Positions 8,431 to 18,100 of a stretch of 64,000 nucleotides of DNA are shown one piece after another. The translations under genes and the position numbers were made by a program. This stretch comes from Sphingomonas tagetis (GTDB taxonomy: Bacteria; Pseudomonadota; Alphaproteobacteria; Sphingomonadales; Sphingomonadaceae): the NCBI RefSeq assembly GCF_024211275.1, contig NZ_JAMLDX010000011.1, positions 1 through 64,000 on the forward strand. Reading direction: 5' to 3'. The notes below the pieces were generated by a model, which saw only the letters and a program-made list of their open reading frames with translations, ran no database searches and had not been told where the DNA came from. Numbering within the stretch: position 1 is the first letter of the stretch; each line of letters begins with the position of its first letter.

Positions 8431-9153
8431 TTAGAAGCGGATCGCGGTGCCGACATAAACCGCTTGGCTGTCGCGGCGGTTGTCGGTCAGCTGCGGCAGG
8501 CGGTTCTCTTCGGACTTGTAGCGAACGCCCGCGGTCAGATCGAGATTGCGGGTGATCGAATAGGACCCGCCGACATCGATCGAGTAATTGGGATCGTCGC
8601 TGATCAGGCGCGGTGCGCCGGCCAGCGGCCGTTCGGCCCCGGCCTTGATCCGGCCCGAAGCACGCTTGCCGGTGTAGGTGAGGCCCACTTCAGCCGATTC
8701 GCGGCTGCCCGGGGCGCCGGCGAGGTCGAGCTTGGCGAGATCGCCCGAGATGGCGAAGCGCTTCCAGCCCACCGAAACGCCGAGATTGTAGGCGATCGGC
8801 TGGAGCGTGACGGCGGCCGGTGCCGCTGCGCCGCGATCGGCCAGCGTCGTGGCAGGACGCGTGTTGCGTGCGCGCACCGCGACGGTGACGCTGCGGCTGG
8901 TCGAACGCGCCGAATCGGCCGGCGTGAAGCGGAAGCCGCTGCCCGATAGGCCGCTGCGAGCGAGCGCCGCGGCGAGTCGCGGGTCGGCGGCGGCGGGGGT
9001 GAAGCTGCCGATGCTGGAAATCGACGGCGCGCGCTTGGGCGCGGCGAGCCGCTGCTGCTGCGCGGTCTGGGCGAGCAGCGCAGGCGCGGCGACGAGACCG
9101 GCGGCGGTAACCGCCCCTAGCCCCAATCCAGCCATGTAACGCCGAACGCTCAT
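8431..9153 (-). CDS. Predicted outer-membrane beta-barrel protein
   Basis: A 240-residue protein with a signal peptide (cleavage near ALLAQ, about residue 29), a low-complexity linker, then alternating strands such as YNLGVSVGWKRFAISGDL and YSIDVGGSYSITRNLDLTAG. It ends in the C-terminal Phe (AIRF) typical of outer-membrane barrels. Its size suggests a small barrel of perhaps 8-10 strands with an extended N-terminal region. It resembles porin-like hypothetical proteins of sphingomonads. The function is unknown. Confidence 0.7.
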   Translation of the reverse strand: MSVRRYMAGLGLGAVTAAGLVAAPALLAQTAQQQRLAAPKRAPSISSIGSFTPAAADPRLAAALARSGLSGSGFRFTPADSARSTSRSVTVAVRARNTRPATTLADRGAAAPAAVTLQPIAYNLGVSVGWKRFAISGDLAKLDLAGAPGSRESAEVGLTYTGKRASGRIKAGAERPLAGAPRLISDDPNYSIDVGGSYSITRNLDLTAGVRYKSEENRLPQLTDNRRDSQAVYVGTAIRF

Positions 9154-9368
9154 GTCATCCCCGATCCTGTCATGGGGCCTACCATGATTCGGCCATGATG
9201 TTCCACCGCATGAATCTGTTTTCGTGATAAGTGTGACTTTAGAGCCATAGCTTTGGTTGGATTCGGTTTTTGCTGCGGGCGGGCGGTGCCCCGCAGGCTC
9301 CCGCTTGCGGCAAACGCGCGAGCATCTATAGATGCGTGCCGATGATGATTTCCCATAGGAAGATGCCG

Positions 9369-9818
9369 ATGAACCGCCTGTTGCGCACCGCGATCCTGGG
9401 CAGCCTCGCCGTGAGCGCCGCAGCCGGCCTGTCCGCCTGCAGCAAGGGCGGCGAGCGGCCGAAGGCGGATCTTGCCGCGTCGAAGGTCACGACGATCGGC
9501 GTCAACGCCTATCTGTGGCGCGCGGCGCTCGACACGATTTCGTTCATGCCGCTGGTGCAGACCGACTCGAATGGCGGCGTGATCGTCACCGACTGGTATG
9601 TGAACCCCAACATCCCGACCGAGCGGATGAAGGTCACCATCACCATCCTCGACCAGGATCTGCGCGCCGATGCGCTGCGCGTCGCGGCGCTGCGCGAAGT
9701 CAACCGCGGCGGCCAGTGGGTCGCATCGCCGGTCGAGGCCGCGACGGTGCAGAAGCTGGAAGACATCATCCTGACCCGCGCCCGCGACCTGCGCCGCGCG
9801 GCGATTGCGACGGATTAA
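9369..9818 (+). CDS. DUF3576 lipoprotein
   Basis: A 149-residue protein with a lipobox-like LSAC about 22 residues in, and the DUF3576 core (VNAYLWRAALDTISFMPL, GGVIVTDWY, ILDQDLRADALRV). DUF3576 proteins are envelope proteins of Alphaproteobacteria often encoded next to leuS, as here. The start at 9369 is chosen because AGGAA lies 7 nt upstream; ATG at 9363 is a near alternative. Its location beside lptE suggests a role at the outer membrane, but this is inference. Confidence 0.85.
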   Translation: MNRLLRTAILGSLAVSAAAGLSACSKGGERPKADLAASKVTTIGVNAYLWRAALDTISFMPLVQTDSNGGVIVTDWYVNPNIPTERMKVTITILDQDLRADALRVAALREVNRGGQWVASPVEAATVQKLEDIILTRARDLRRAAIATD

Positions 9819-9822
9819 TTGA

Positions 9823-9839
9823 AGCGGGCCGGTCCCGCT
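9823..9839 (+). terminator. Weak hairpin between DUF3576 and leuS
   Basis: A stem of AGCGGG/CCCGCT with a 5-nt loop, not followed by a T-run. It could slow transcription between the two genes but is not a full intrinsic terminator. Confidence 0.3.
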
Positions 9840-9860
9840 ATTGCTGAATAAGGAAGCCCC

Positions 9861-12368
9861 GTGTCGCGGTTCAACGCGCTGAAAGCCGATTCCGCGTGGC
9901 AGAAGGTATGGGACGAACGCCAGACCTTCGCCGCCGACGATAACTCGCCCAAGCCCAAATCCTACGTCCTCGAGATGTTCCCCTATCCCTCGGGGCGCAT
10001 CCATATGGGGCATGTCCGCAACTACACGATGGGCGACGTGCTGACGCGCTATCGCCGGATGCGCGGCATGGAAGTGCTGCATCCGATGGGTTGGGACGCG
10101 TTCGGCATGCCGGCGGAAAATGCCGCGATGGAGAAGAAGGTCCATCCCGGGAGCTGGACGCGCGAGAATATCGCGACGATGCGTGCGCAGTTGAAGCGCC
10201 TCGGTCTGGCGCTCGACTGGAGCCGCGAGCTGGCGACGTGCGAGCCTGATTATTACGGCCACGAACAGGCGCTGTTCCTCGACCTGTTCGAGCATGGGCT
10301 GGTCTATCGCAAGGAATCGACGGTCAACTGGGACCCGGTCGACATGACCGTGCTCGCCAACGAGCAGGTGATCGACGGGCGCGGCTGGCGCTCGGGCGCG
10401 CTGGTCGAGAAAAAGAAGCTGAGCCAGTGGTTTTTGAAGATCACCGACTTTGCCGACGAACTGCTGGAAGGGCTCGGCACGCTCGACAAATGGCCGGACA
10501 AGGTCAGGCTGATGCAGGAAAACTGGATCGGCAAGTCGGAAGGGCTGCAGTTCCGTTGGAAGCTTTCCAACGAAGCCGGCGAGCTAGAGGTATTCACCAC
10601 CCGTCCTGACACGATTTTCGGCGCAAGCTTCGTCGCAGTTGCGGCGGACCATCCGCTCGCTCAAGCCGAAGCGGAGGGGAATCTCGAAGCCGCCGCCTTT
10701 ATCGAACGGTGTAAGCAAGGCGGCACGACTGCTGCCGAACTGGAAACGCAGGAAAAGCTCGGCTTCAATACCGGGCTCACGGTCACGCATCCGTTCGATC
10801 CCGAGTGGCAGCTGCCCGTTTACATCGCCAATTTCGTGCTGATGGACTATGGCACCGGCGCGGTGTTCGGCGTGCCCGCGCACGACCAGCGCGATTTCGA
10901 GTTCGCCAGCAAATATGGTCTGCCGATCCGCCGCGTGGTGTCGGATGGCGACAAGACCGCGCCCGACTTCACCGATGCCGAGGCATATTCGGGGCCGGGG
11001 ACGCTGGTCAATTCGCACTTCCTCGACGGCATGGACGTTGCCGACGCCAAGCGTGAGGTGATTCAGCGCGCCGAGGCCGGCGGCTGGGGCACCGGCACTA
11101 CCGTGTGGCGGCTGCGGGACTGGGGCGTGTCGCGCCAGCGTTACTGGGGCACGCCGATCCCGGTCATCCATTGCGGGGCCTGCGGCGTACAGCCGGCGCC
11201 GCGCGCGTCGCTGCCGATCGTGCTGCCCGAGGACGTATCGTTCGACATTCCCGGCAACCCGCTCGACCGCCATCCGACATGGAACAAGGTCGACTGCCCG
11301 AACTGCGGCGCGGCGGCGCGGCGCGAGACCGACACGCTCGACACCTTCGTCGATTCGTCCTGGTATTTCATCCGCTTCGCCAGCCAGCCCGGCGACAAGC
11401 CGTTCGACCGCGCGGTCGCCGAACAATGGCTGCCGGTGAATCAATATATCGGCGGGGTCGAGCATGCGATCCTGCACCTGCTCTACGCCCGCTTCTGGAC
11501 GCGCGCGCTCAAGCGCATCGGCAAGCTCGATGTGGCCGAGCCCTTCGCCGGGCTGTTCACCCAGGGCATGGTGACGCACGAAACCTACAAGGCTGCCGAT
11601 GGCCGATGGCTGTCGCCGGGCGAGGTGGTGCGCAAGGGCGAACTCTGGGTCGAGGCTTCGGGTGGCGCACCGGTGACGACGGGCCGCATCGAGAAGATGT
11701 CCAAGTCGAAGAAGAACACCGTCGATCCCGAGCCGATCGTCGACCAATATGGCGCGGACGCGGTGCGCTGGTTCGTGCTGTCGGACTCGCCGCCCGAACG
11801 CGATCTGGAGTGGACCGAGAACGGCATCGAGGGCGCGTGGCGCTTCGTCCAGCGGCTGTGGCGGCTGTTCGACCAGCTCGGCGAGTGGCAGGGCGAGGAC
11901 AAGCCGCTCGACCGCGCGGTGCACCAGACCATCGCCGGCGTCGCCGCGGATATCGAGGGACTGCAGTTCAACAAGGCGGTCGCGAAGCTCTATAGCCTCG
12001 TCAACGCGATCGAGAAGGCCGCACCCAGCGCCTCACGCGCCACCGCGATCCGCACGATCATCCTGCTTGCCGCACCGATGACGCCGCATCTCGCCGAGGA
12101 AGCCTGGGCCGCGATGGGTCAAGACGGCCTGATCGCCGATGCCGAATGGCCCGACGTCGATCCGGCCTTGCTGGTCGAGGACGAGGTGACGATCGCGATC
12201 CAAGTCAACGGCAAGCTGCGCGACACGGTGAAAGCCGCGAAGGGCGAAGCGAAGGACGCGCTCGAAGCGATGGCCTTGGCAAATCCCAACGTGCAGCGCA
12301 TTCTGGAAGGCGCTGCGCCCAAAAAGGTAATCGTCGTGCCCGACCGTCTGGTGAACATCGTCGCATGA
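9861..12368 (+). CDS. leuS: Leucine-tRNA ligase
   Basis: An 835-residue class I aminoacyl-tRNA synthetase that charges tRNA-Leu. The HIGH motif appears as HMGH (48-51), the KMSKS motif at 612-616, and the editing domain ([10 protein letters not shown] region) is present, so proofreading should be intact. Translation starts at GTG 9861 with AAGGAAG 5-11 nt upstream. The stop overlaps the lptE start (ATGA), beginning the leuS-lptE-holA operon. Confidence 0.98.
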   Translation: MSRFNALKADSAWQKVWDERQTFAADDNSPKPKSYVLEMFPYPSGRIHMGHVRNYTMGDVLTRYRRMRGMEVLHPMGWDAFGMPAENAAMEKKVHPGSWTRENIATMRAQLKRLGLALDWSRELATCEPDYYGHEQALFLDLFEHGLVYRKESTVNWDPVDMTVLANEQVIDGRGWRSGALVEKKKLSQWFLKITDFADELLEGLGTLDKWPDKVRLMQENWIGKSEGLQFRWKLSNEAGELEVFTTRPDTIFGASFVAVAADHPLAQAEAEGNLEAAAFIERCKQGGTTAAELETQEKLGFNTGLTVTHPFDPEWQLPVYIANFVLMDYGTGAVFGVPAHDQRDFEFASKYGLPIRRVVSDGDKTAPDFTDAEAYSGPGTLVNSHFLDGMDVADAKREVIQRAEAGGWGTGTTVWRLRDWGVSRQRYWGTPIPVIHCGACGVQPAPRASLPIVLPEDVSFDIPGNPLDRHPTWNKVDCPNCGAAARRETDTLDTFVDSSWYFIRFASQPGDKPFDRAVAEQWLPVNQYIGGVEHAILHLLYARFWTRALKRIGKLDVAEPFAGLFTQGMVTHETYKAADGRWLSPGEVVRKGELWVEASGGAPVTTGRIEKMSKSKKNTVDPEPIVDQYGADAVRWFVLSDSPPERDLEWTENGIEGAWRFVQRLWRLFDQLGEWQGEDKPLDRAVHQTIAGVAADIEGLQFNKAVAKLYSLVNAIEKAAPSASRATAIRTIILLAAPMTPHLAEEAWAAMGQDGLIADAEWPDVDPALLVEDEVTIAIQVNGKLRDTVKAAKGEAKDALEAMALANPNVQRILEGAAPKKVIVVPDRLVNIVA

Positions 12369-12871
12369 AGGCCGCAGCGGCCCTTCTCGCCCTCGTCGTG
12401 CTCTCGCCCGCTCTGGCCGGTTGCGGCCTCCGCCCGCTCTATGGCGGCGGCGAGGCCGGGCTGGTGCAGACAATGCTGTCGGGCGTCGAAGTCGCGCCGA
12501 TCGAGGGCGAGGCCGGCTGGCTGGTCAGCAATGCCGTGCGCGACCGGATCGAGGCGACGCGCAGCGGCGAGCGGCGCTACCGGCTCGAAATCAAGCTCGA
12601 CGACCAGATCACCGGGCTCGGCGTCCGCCGCGACGACGTCGTGACCCGCGAGCGGCGCACCCTGCGCGCGCGCTATCAGCTGGTCGAACTCGCCACCGGC
12701 CAGACCGTACTCGACGCCACCGCCGGATCGGATGCGGGCATCGACGTCGCCGGCTCCGAATATGCGACGATCGCCGCCGAGAAGAGTGCGCTCGAACGGC
12801 TGTCAGGCATCGTCGCCGACCAGATCGTCGCGCGGCTCGCCCGTTACGCGCAGTCGACCGAGGGCAAGTGA
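12365..12871 (+). CDS. lptE: LPS assembly lipoprotein LptE
   Basis: A 168-residue lipoprotein with lipobox LAGC (Cys20) followed by GLRPLYGG, the LptE signature. LptE plugs the LptD barrel that inserts lipopolysaccharide or its glycosphingolipid counterpart in the outer membrane. It starts inside the leuS stop and ends inside the holA start (GTGA), the usual alphaproteobacterial order. Confidence 0.93.
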   Translation: MKAAAALLALVVLSPALAGCGLRPLYGGGEAGLVQTMLSGVEVAPIEGEAGWLVSNAVRDRIEATRSGERRYRLEIKLDDQITGLGVRRDDVVTRERRTLRARYQLVELATGQTVLDATAGSDAGIDVAGSEYATIAAEKSALERLSGIVADQIVARLARYAQSTEGK

Positions 12872-13890
12872 AGGCCAGCGAAGCGCAGATCCGCGCCCGG
12901 CTCGACAAGCCGGGTCCGGATGTACGGCTGTTCCTCCTCTACGGCCCCGACGAGGCCGGCGCGATGGAGCTGGCCGCGCGCCTCGGCCGGGCGATGGGTG
13001 GCGAGGCCGAGCGCATCGACCTCGAAGGATCGCAGCTCAAGGGCACGCCCGGGCGGCTGGCCGAGGAAGCCGCCTCGCTCTCGCTGTTCGGCGGCGCCCG
13101 CTATGTCCGCGTGACCGGCATCGACGACGACGGCACCGAAGCGGTGCGGCTGCTGCTCGAGGCCGAGGTCGCCGGCAATCCGGTGGTGGCGGTGGGCGGC
13201 GCGCTCAAAGGCACCGGGCGGCTGCTCAAGCTCGCGCTGGCGAACCCCGCCGCGATGGCGCACGCCTGCTATGTCCCCGACGCGCGCAATGCGAGCCAGC
13301 TCGCCGCGGGAATCGCGCGTGAAAATGGCCTCAGGCTGGTCGGCGGCGTCGCCGAGCGGCTGGCGGCGATGTCGGGCGGCGACCGCGCGGTGCTGGCGCG
13401 CGAGATCGAGAAATTGTCGCTCTACATGGACGCCGCGCCCGACCGGCCGCGTGAGGCCGGGATCGCCGCGCTCGACGCGATCGGCGCCGATCTGGGCGAG
13501 GCTGAGATGTTCGGCGCGATCGAAGCGGTGGTCGAGGGCCGCACGGCTGAGATCGGCGTCGAGCTCGCCCGGCTCGACAATGCCGGCGTGTCGGCCATCC
13601 CGCTGCTGCGCCAGCTGGTGCGCAAGCTGATGAGCCTGGCCGAAATGCGCGGCGAGATGGACCGCGGCGCCTCGTCCGACGAGGTGGTCAAGAAATACCG
13701 CGTCTTCTTCAAGGAAGAGATGGGCACCAAGGCGGCGCTGCGGCGCTGGTCGAGCCCGATGCTGGCACGCGCCGTCGAGCGCGTGCGCGAGGCCGAACGC
13801 GCGATCACGCGCGGCGGCGGCAATGCCGGGCCAGTGCTGGCCGAGGAGACGCTGACGACCCTCGCGCGGGCGGCGGCTCGCTCCCGCTAA
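12868..13890 (+). CDS. holA: DNA polymerase III delta subunit
   Basis: A 340-residue clamp-loader delta subunit, starting at GTG 12868 which overlaps the lptE stop. N-terminal AAA+-like fold (LFLLYGPDEAGAMELAARL; delta lacks an active ATPase), then the helical collar including the conserved ASSDEVVKKYRVFFKEE region. It opens the beta clamp during loading. It is convergent with parB, separated by 13 nt. Confidence 0.95.
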   Translation: MKASEAQIRARLDKPGPDVRLFLLYGPDEAGAMELAARLGRAMGGEAERIDLEGSQLKGTPGRLAEEAASLSLFGGARYVRVTGIDDDGTEAVRLLLEAEVAGNPVVAVGGALKGTGRLLKLALANPAAMAHACYVPDARNASQLAAGIARENGLRLVGGVAERLAAMSGGDRAVLAREIEKLSLYMDAAPDRPREAGIAALDAIGADLGEAEMFGAIEAVVEGRTAEIGVELARLDNAGVSAIPLLRQLVRKLMSLAEMRGEMDRGASSDEVVKKYRVFFKEEMGTKAALRRWSSPMLARAVERVREAERAITRGGGNAGPVLAEETLTTLARAAARSR

Positions 13891-13903
13891 AACGTGATAA
13901 AGG

Positions 13904-14830
13904 CTAGATTTTCTCGCCGGTCAGTCGCTGGCACACCATATCGAGCTGGTCGAGCGTCGAATAGGTCAGCGTGAGCGCGCCGCCCTTGTCGCCAAAGGTA
14001 ATGCGCACGTTGAGACCGAGCACGTCGCCGAGCTGACGCTCGAGCGCGGCGATATCGGCATCGACCACCCCAGTGAACTTCTCGCCGCCCTTCCCCGCCG
14101 CGCGCGGCTTGGCTTCGCGCGCAAGGCGTTCGGTGTCGCGCACCGACAGGTCGCGCTCGACCACGATGCGCGCCAGCCTCTCCGGATCGGGCGCGCCGAT
14201 CAGCGCGCGCGCATGGCCCATGGTCAGCGCACCTTCAACCACGCGCTGGCGCACCGACGCCGGAAGATCGAGCAATCGCAACAGGTTGGCGATGTGGCTG
14301 CGGGATTTATGGACGATCCGCGCCAGCTGATCTTGGGTATGGCCGAACTGCCCGATCAGCTTTGAATAAGCCTCGGCTTCCTCAATCGCGTTGAGGTCCT
14401 CGCGCTGGATATTTTCGACGATCGCGATTTCGAGCGTCTCGGCCTCGTCCAGGTCGCGGACGATCACCGGCACCTCGTGCAGCCGCGCGCGTTGCGCCGC
14501 GCGCCAGCGGCGCTCGCCGGCGACGATCTGATAATCCTTGCCGTGCGGCCGGACGACGATCGGCTGGATCAGCCCGCGCGCGGCGATCGACTTGGCGAGT
14601 TCCTCCAGCGCGTCTTCGTCGAAATGGCGGCGCGGCTGCTCGGGATGCGGCGCAAGCGAGCTGACCGGCAGCATGCGCACGCCGCTCGACGGCTCGCTGC
14701 CGGGCCGAGTCGGCTCCTCCCGCTCGGCATCGCCGAGCAGCGCGCTGAGGCCGCGGCCAAGTCCGGGGCGCGGCTTGCGCGGCGGCGGCACCAGCGAAGC
14801 AACGGGCGGCGGCGGCGTCTCGTCGGTCAT
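13904..14830 (-). CDS. parB: Chromosome partitioning protein ParB
   Basis: A 308-residue ParB CTPase and DNA clamp. It has an N-terminal basic tail (about 15-40), the CTP-binding motif with GERRWRAA (box II), the helix-turn-helix region (FGHTQDQLARIVHKSRSHIANLLRLL) that binds parS, and a C-terminal dimerisation domain. It loads at parS sites, three of which are in the neighbouring 4 kb (15662, 16153, 18083). Its start overlaps the parA stop by 4 nt. Confidence 0.97.
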   Translation of the reverse strand: MTDETPPPPVASLVPPPRKPRPGLGRGLSALLGDAEREEPTRPGSEPSSGVRMLPVSSLAPHPEQPRRHFDEDALEELAKSIAARGLIQPIVVRPHGKDYQIVAGERRWRAAQRARLHEVPVIVRDLDEAETLEIAIVENIQREDLNAIEEAEAYSKLIGQFGHTQDQLARIVHKSRSHIANLLRLLDLPASVRQRVVEGALTMGHARALIGAPDPERLARIVVERDLSVRDTERLAREAKPRAAGKGGEKFTGVVDADIAALERQLGDVLGLNVRITFGDKGGALTLTYSTLDQLDMVCQRLTGEKI

Positions 14831-15606
14831 GCGGCTTTCCTGAGCTTGGGCAGGCGGTCGATCACTTCGCGGGCGAGCGCGATATAGGCTTCCGACCCGG
14901 CACAGCGATAATCATAGATCAGCGCCGGCATGCCGTGGCTCGGCGCCTCGGACAGCCGCACATTGCGCGGGATCACCGTGTCGAACACGACCTTGCCCAA
15001 CACTGCGCGGACATCGTCGGCGACCTGGTCGGTCAGCCGGTTGCGGCGGTCGTACATCGTCAGCACCACCCCCAGGATCGACAGACCGGGATTGAAGCGC
15101 GTGCGAATGCGCTCGACCGTGTTGAGCAGCTGGCTCAACCCCTCCAGCGCAAAGAACTCGCATTGCAGCGGCACCAGCAGCGCATCCGACGCCACCATCG
15201 CATTGATCGTCAACAGCCCGAGCGACGGCGGGCAATCCATCAGCACGACATCCCAGCGTTGCTCGCTGCGGTCGATCGCGGCCGCGAGCCGATGCGTGCG
15301 CGCCTCGAACTCGACCAGCTCGATCTCGGCGCCCGACAGATCGACCGTCGCCGGGACGATATCCAGCCCCGGCACCTTGGTCGGAATCACCACCTCTTCG
15401 AGATTCACCTCGCCGAGCAGAAGATCATAGGTGGAGCGCTCACGGTCGGCACGGCCGATGCCCAGCCCCGTCGAACAATTGCCCTGCGGGTCGAGGTCGA
15501 GCAGCAGCACACGCTGCCCGGTAGCGGCCAGCGCGGTGCCGACATTGATTGCCGATGTGGTCTTGCCCACCCCACCCTTCTGATTGGCGATCGTGATGCA
15601 GATCAT
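14827..15606 (-). CDS. parA: Chromosome partitioning ATPase ParA
   Basis: A 259-residue Walker-type ATPase with the deviant Walker A KGGVGKTT (10-17) and Walker B VVLMDCPPS. ParA forms the nucleoid-bound gradient that pulls ParB-parS complexes apart. The start is at 15606 (MICITIAN); the longer frame would extend into rsmG. It overlaps rsmG by 4 nt (ATGA) and parB by 4 nt, so rsmG-parA-parB are co-translated. Confidence 0.97.
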   Translation of the reverse strand: MICITIANQKGGVGKTTSAINVGTALAATGQRVLLLDLDPQGNCSTGLGIGRADRERSTYDLLLGEVNLEEVVIPTKVPGLDIVPATVDLSGAEIELVEFEARTHRLAAAIDRSEQRWDVVLMDCPPSLGLLTINAMVASDALLVPLQCEFFALEGLSQLLNTVERIRTRFNPGLSILGVVLTMYDRRNRLTDQVADDVRAVLGKVVFDTVIPRNVRLSEAPSHGMPALIYDYRCAGSEAYIALAREVIDRLPKLRKAA

Positions 15607-16211
15607 CTCGGTCGAATCCCCTGGGCGACGACAGTGAGCGAGTCGGGAGCCGTAATGCTCGGTTCCACGTGGAACGAACCTTGCCATGAGCGGCGCGCCG
15701 CTTCCACCTCCGATTGTGCGTTTCGGCCCTTGGGGAGAATCCAGATTGTGGACGGATCGGCGCGGTGGGCAGCGATTCGGAACAGCTGATCCAGATTCGC
15801 CACCGCCCGCGCAGAAATTACACTGGCCGCCCCGCTCGTTCGTTCGACCTTCGCCGTCACGACCGTGACATTGCGCAATTCGAGCCGAGCCGCGGCGATC
15901 TCGAGAAAGCGGGTCCGAAGTCGTCTGGGCTCGATTAGTTCAACCGGCGCATCGCGGAGGATTGCGATGACCAGTCCCGGCAGGCCGGCCCCGGCGCCGA
16001 TATCGAGCCACGGCCCATCCGGCGGTGCATGCGCAAGCAGCTGCGCCGAATCGACGATGTGACGAACCCAGATCGACTCGATTGTTGATGGTGCGATCAG
16101 ATTCTGCGCGGCGGCCTCGCTGCGCAGATGGTCAACGAACGCCGCGAGCTTTGTTTCACGTGAAACGCCATAGCGCTCGACGATCCAGCCTCGTGCATCG
16201 TCCTCGGTCAT
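15603..16211 (-). CDS. rsmG: 16S rRNA (guanine527-N7)-methyltransferase RsmG
   Basis: A 202-residue SAM-dependent methyltransferase (formerly GidB) that modifies G527 of 16S rRNA. It has the [17 protein letters not shown] SAM loop (here [16 protein letters not shown]), [14 protein letters not shown], and the [12 protein letters not shown] region. It lies between mnmG and parA with 4-nt overlaps on both sides. Two parS palindromes lie within its coding sequence. Confidence 0.95.
   Translation of the reverse strand: MTEDDARGWIVERYGVSRETKLAAFVDHLRSEAAAQNLIAPSTIESIWVRHIVDSAQLLAHAPPDGPWLDIGAGAGLPGLVIAILRDAPVELIEPRRLRTRFLEIAAARLELRNVTVVTAKVERTSGAASVISARAVANLDQLFRIAAHRADPSTIWILPKGRNAQSEVEAARRSWQGSFHVEPSITAPDSLTVVAQGIRPR
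15662..15675. other. parS site (GTTCCACGTGGAAC)
   Basis: A 14-bp perfect palindrome matching the parS core with CC/GG in place of TT/AA (consensus TGTTTCACGTGAAACA). It lies near the 3' end of rsmG, just upstream of parA. It is the expected ParB loading site. Confidence 0.85.
16153..16166. other. parS site (GTTTCACGTGAAAC)
   Basis: A perfect 14-bp match to the canonical parS core, in the N-terminal part of rsmG. It is the strongest of the three sites in this region. Confidence 0.93.
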
Positions 16212-18043
16212 GCGGCGCGGCGGATATGCAGCAGGATCGCCGTCAACGCCGACGGCATGATCCCGCGGACGCGCGCCGCGTCGCCGATCGTTGCCGGGCG
16301 CGCGGCGGCGAGCCGCTCGACCATTTCGTTGGAAAGCCCGGGGATCGAGGCATAGTCGAGTTGCGCTGGAATGGCTGCCGCGTCGGCGCTTGCCATCGCA
16401 GCGACCTCGCTCGCCTGCCGTTCGAGATACGGTGCGTAACGCGCGTCCTGAACGAGTTCGTCCAGCACGTCATCGGCATCGTCCGGCAGGTCCAGGTCGA
16501 GATGGTCGAGCGTCACCCCGGTAAAGCGCAACCAGTCATAAGCGGTCCGTCGCGCACCATCCTGCGACACCGGCGCACCGCGCTGCCCCAGCGCATGCGC
16601 GGTCCTTTCGACCGACAAGCTGGCATGCAGCCGCTCGCGCCTTGCCCGCCGGTCAAGCTCGCGCTCGTGGCGCAGCGGACCGATACACCCAGCCTCGCGC
16701 CCGATGTCATGCAGACGCGCCGGCGCATTGTCGGCGCGCAGACGCAGCCGGAATTCGGCGCGCGCTGTGAGCATACGATAGGGTTCGGTGATCCCTTGCA
16801 AGGTCAGGTCATCGATCATCACACCGATATAGGATTGCTCGCGCGGCAGGATCATCGCCGGACGCCCCAGCGCTGCCGCTGCGGCGTTCACCCCCGCGAC
16901 CAGCCCCTGCGCCGCTGCCTCTTCATAGCCGGTGGTGCCGTTGATCTGCCCCGCACAATAGAGGCCGGGCACGTCGCGGACCGCCAGCGCTGCGGTCAGG
17001 CAGCGCGGATCGACATGGTCATATTCCACGGCATAGCCCGGCACGACGATCGGCGTGCGCTCCAGCCCGGGGATCGACGCGATCATCGCCTGCTGCACAT
17101 CCGCCGGCAATGAGGTCGAAAGGCCATTGGGATAGACGAGGTGCGTCGCCAGCCCTTCGGGTTCGAGGAAGATCTGGTGCCCGTCGCGGTCGCCGAAGCG
17201 GAAGATCTTGTCCTCGATCGAGGGGCAATAGCGCGGGCCGCCCGCTTCGATCGCGCCGCTGAACAGCGGCGAGCGATCGAGGTTTGCGCGGATCACCGAA
17301 TGGGCTTCGAGCGTGGTCCGCGTGATCGCGCAGCTCAACTGCGGCAGCCGCGCGCCGTCGGACAGCGGCGACATGCGCCAGTCATCGGCATCGCTCGGCT
17401 GTTCGTCGAGCCGCGCCCAGTCGATCCGCCGCCCATCGAGCCGCGGCGGTGTCCCGGTCTTGAGCCGCGCGACCGGCAAGCCGAGCTCGCGCAGCTGGAC
17501 GCCCAGCGCAGTCGCGGCGCGCTCGCCGACACGGCCACCGGCCTCGCGCTCTTCGCCACGGAAGATACGGCCGCCGAGAAAGGTACCGCTCGCCAGCACC
17601 ACCGCGGCTGCACGAAGTGTCGTGCCGTCGGCCAGAAGCAGGCCAGCGATCTTGCCTGCGCTTAGCACCAGCTCGACCGCTTCGCCTTCGACCACGGTCA
17701 ATCCGTCCTGCCCGGCAAGCATCGACTGGATCGCCTGCGCATACCGCACCCGGTCCGCCTGTACGCGCGGCCCCTGGACCGCCGGTCCCTTGGATCTGTT
17801 GAGCAGGCGATAATGGATCGCCGCGCGGTCGGCGGCGCGCGCGATCAGCCCGTCGAGCGCATCGACTTCGCGAACGAGATGCCCCTTGCCCAAACCACCG
17901 ATCGCCGGATTGCACGACATCGCGCCGATCATCGCGGCGTCGAATGTCACCAGCGCCGCACGCGCGCCGCATCGCGCAGCGGCCGCAGCCGCTTCGGTAC
18001 CGGCATGGCCGCCGCCGATGACGATGACGTCGAACTCGTGCAT
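16208..18043 (-). CDS. mnmG: tRNA uridine 5-carboxymethylaminomethyl modification enzyme MnmG
   Basis: A 611-residue FAD protein (formerly GidA) that with MnmE modifies U34 of several tRNAs. It has the FAD dinucleotide motif [10 protein letters not shown] (about 11-20), [23 protein letters not shown] [13 protein letters not shown], and C-terminal helical MnmE-binding region. Normal length. It overlaps rsmG by 4 nt. The mnmE gene lies 57 nt upstream on the same strand, and the gap contains a parS site. Confidence 0.97.
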   Translation of the reverse strand: MHEFDVIVIGGGHAGTEAAAAAARCGARAALVTFDAAMIGAMSCNPAIGGLGKGHLVREVDALDGLIARAADRAAIHYRLLNRSKGPAVQGPRVQADRVRYAQAIQSMLAGQDGLTVVEGEAVELVLSAGKIAGLLLADGTTLRAAAVVLASGTFLGGRIFRGEEREAGGRVGERAATALGVQLRELGLPVARLKTGTPPRLDGRRIDWARLDEQPSDADDWRMSPLSDGARLPQLSCAITRTTLEAHSVIRANLDRSPLFSGAIEAGGPRYCPSIEDKIFRFGDRDGHQIFLEPEGLATHLVYPNGLSTSLPADVQQAMIASIPGLERTPIVVPGYAVEYDHVDPRCLTAALAVRDVPGLYCAGQINGTTGYEEAAAQGLVAGVNAAAAALGRPAMILPREQSYIGVMIDDLTLQGITEPYRMLTARAEFRLRLRADNAPARLHDIGREAGCIGPLRHERELDRRARRERLHASLSVERTAHALGQRGAPVSQDGARRTAYDWLRFTGVTLDHLDLDLPDDADDVLDELVQDARYAPYLERQASEVAAMASADAAAIPAQLDYASIPGLSNEMVERLAAARPATIGDAARVRGIMPSALTAILLHIRRAA

Positions 18044-18082
18044 GGACGCGCATTAGCGGCGCCCGCTTGCAGCGTCAAAACT

Positions 18083-18096
18083 GTTCCACGTGGAAC
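18083..18096. other. parS site (GTTCCACGTGGAAC)
   Basis: A 14-bp perfect palindrome, identical to the one at 15662, in the 57-nt gap between mnmE and mnmG. Confidence 0.85.
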
Positions 18097-18100
18097 GCCA

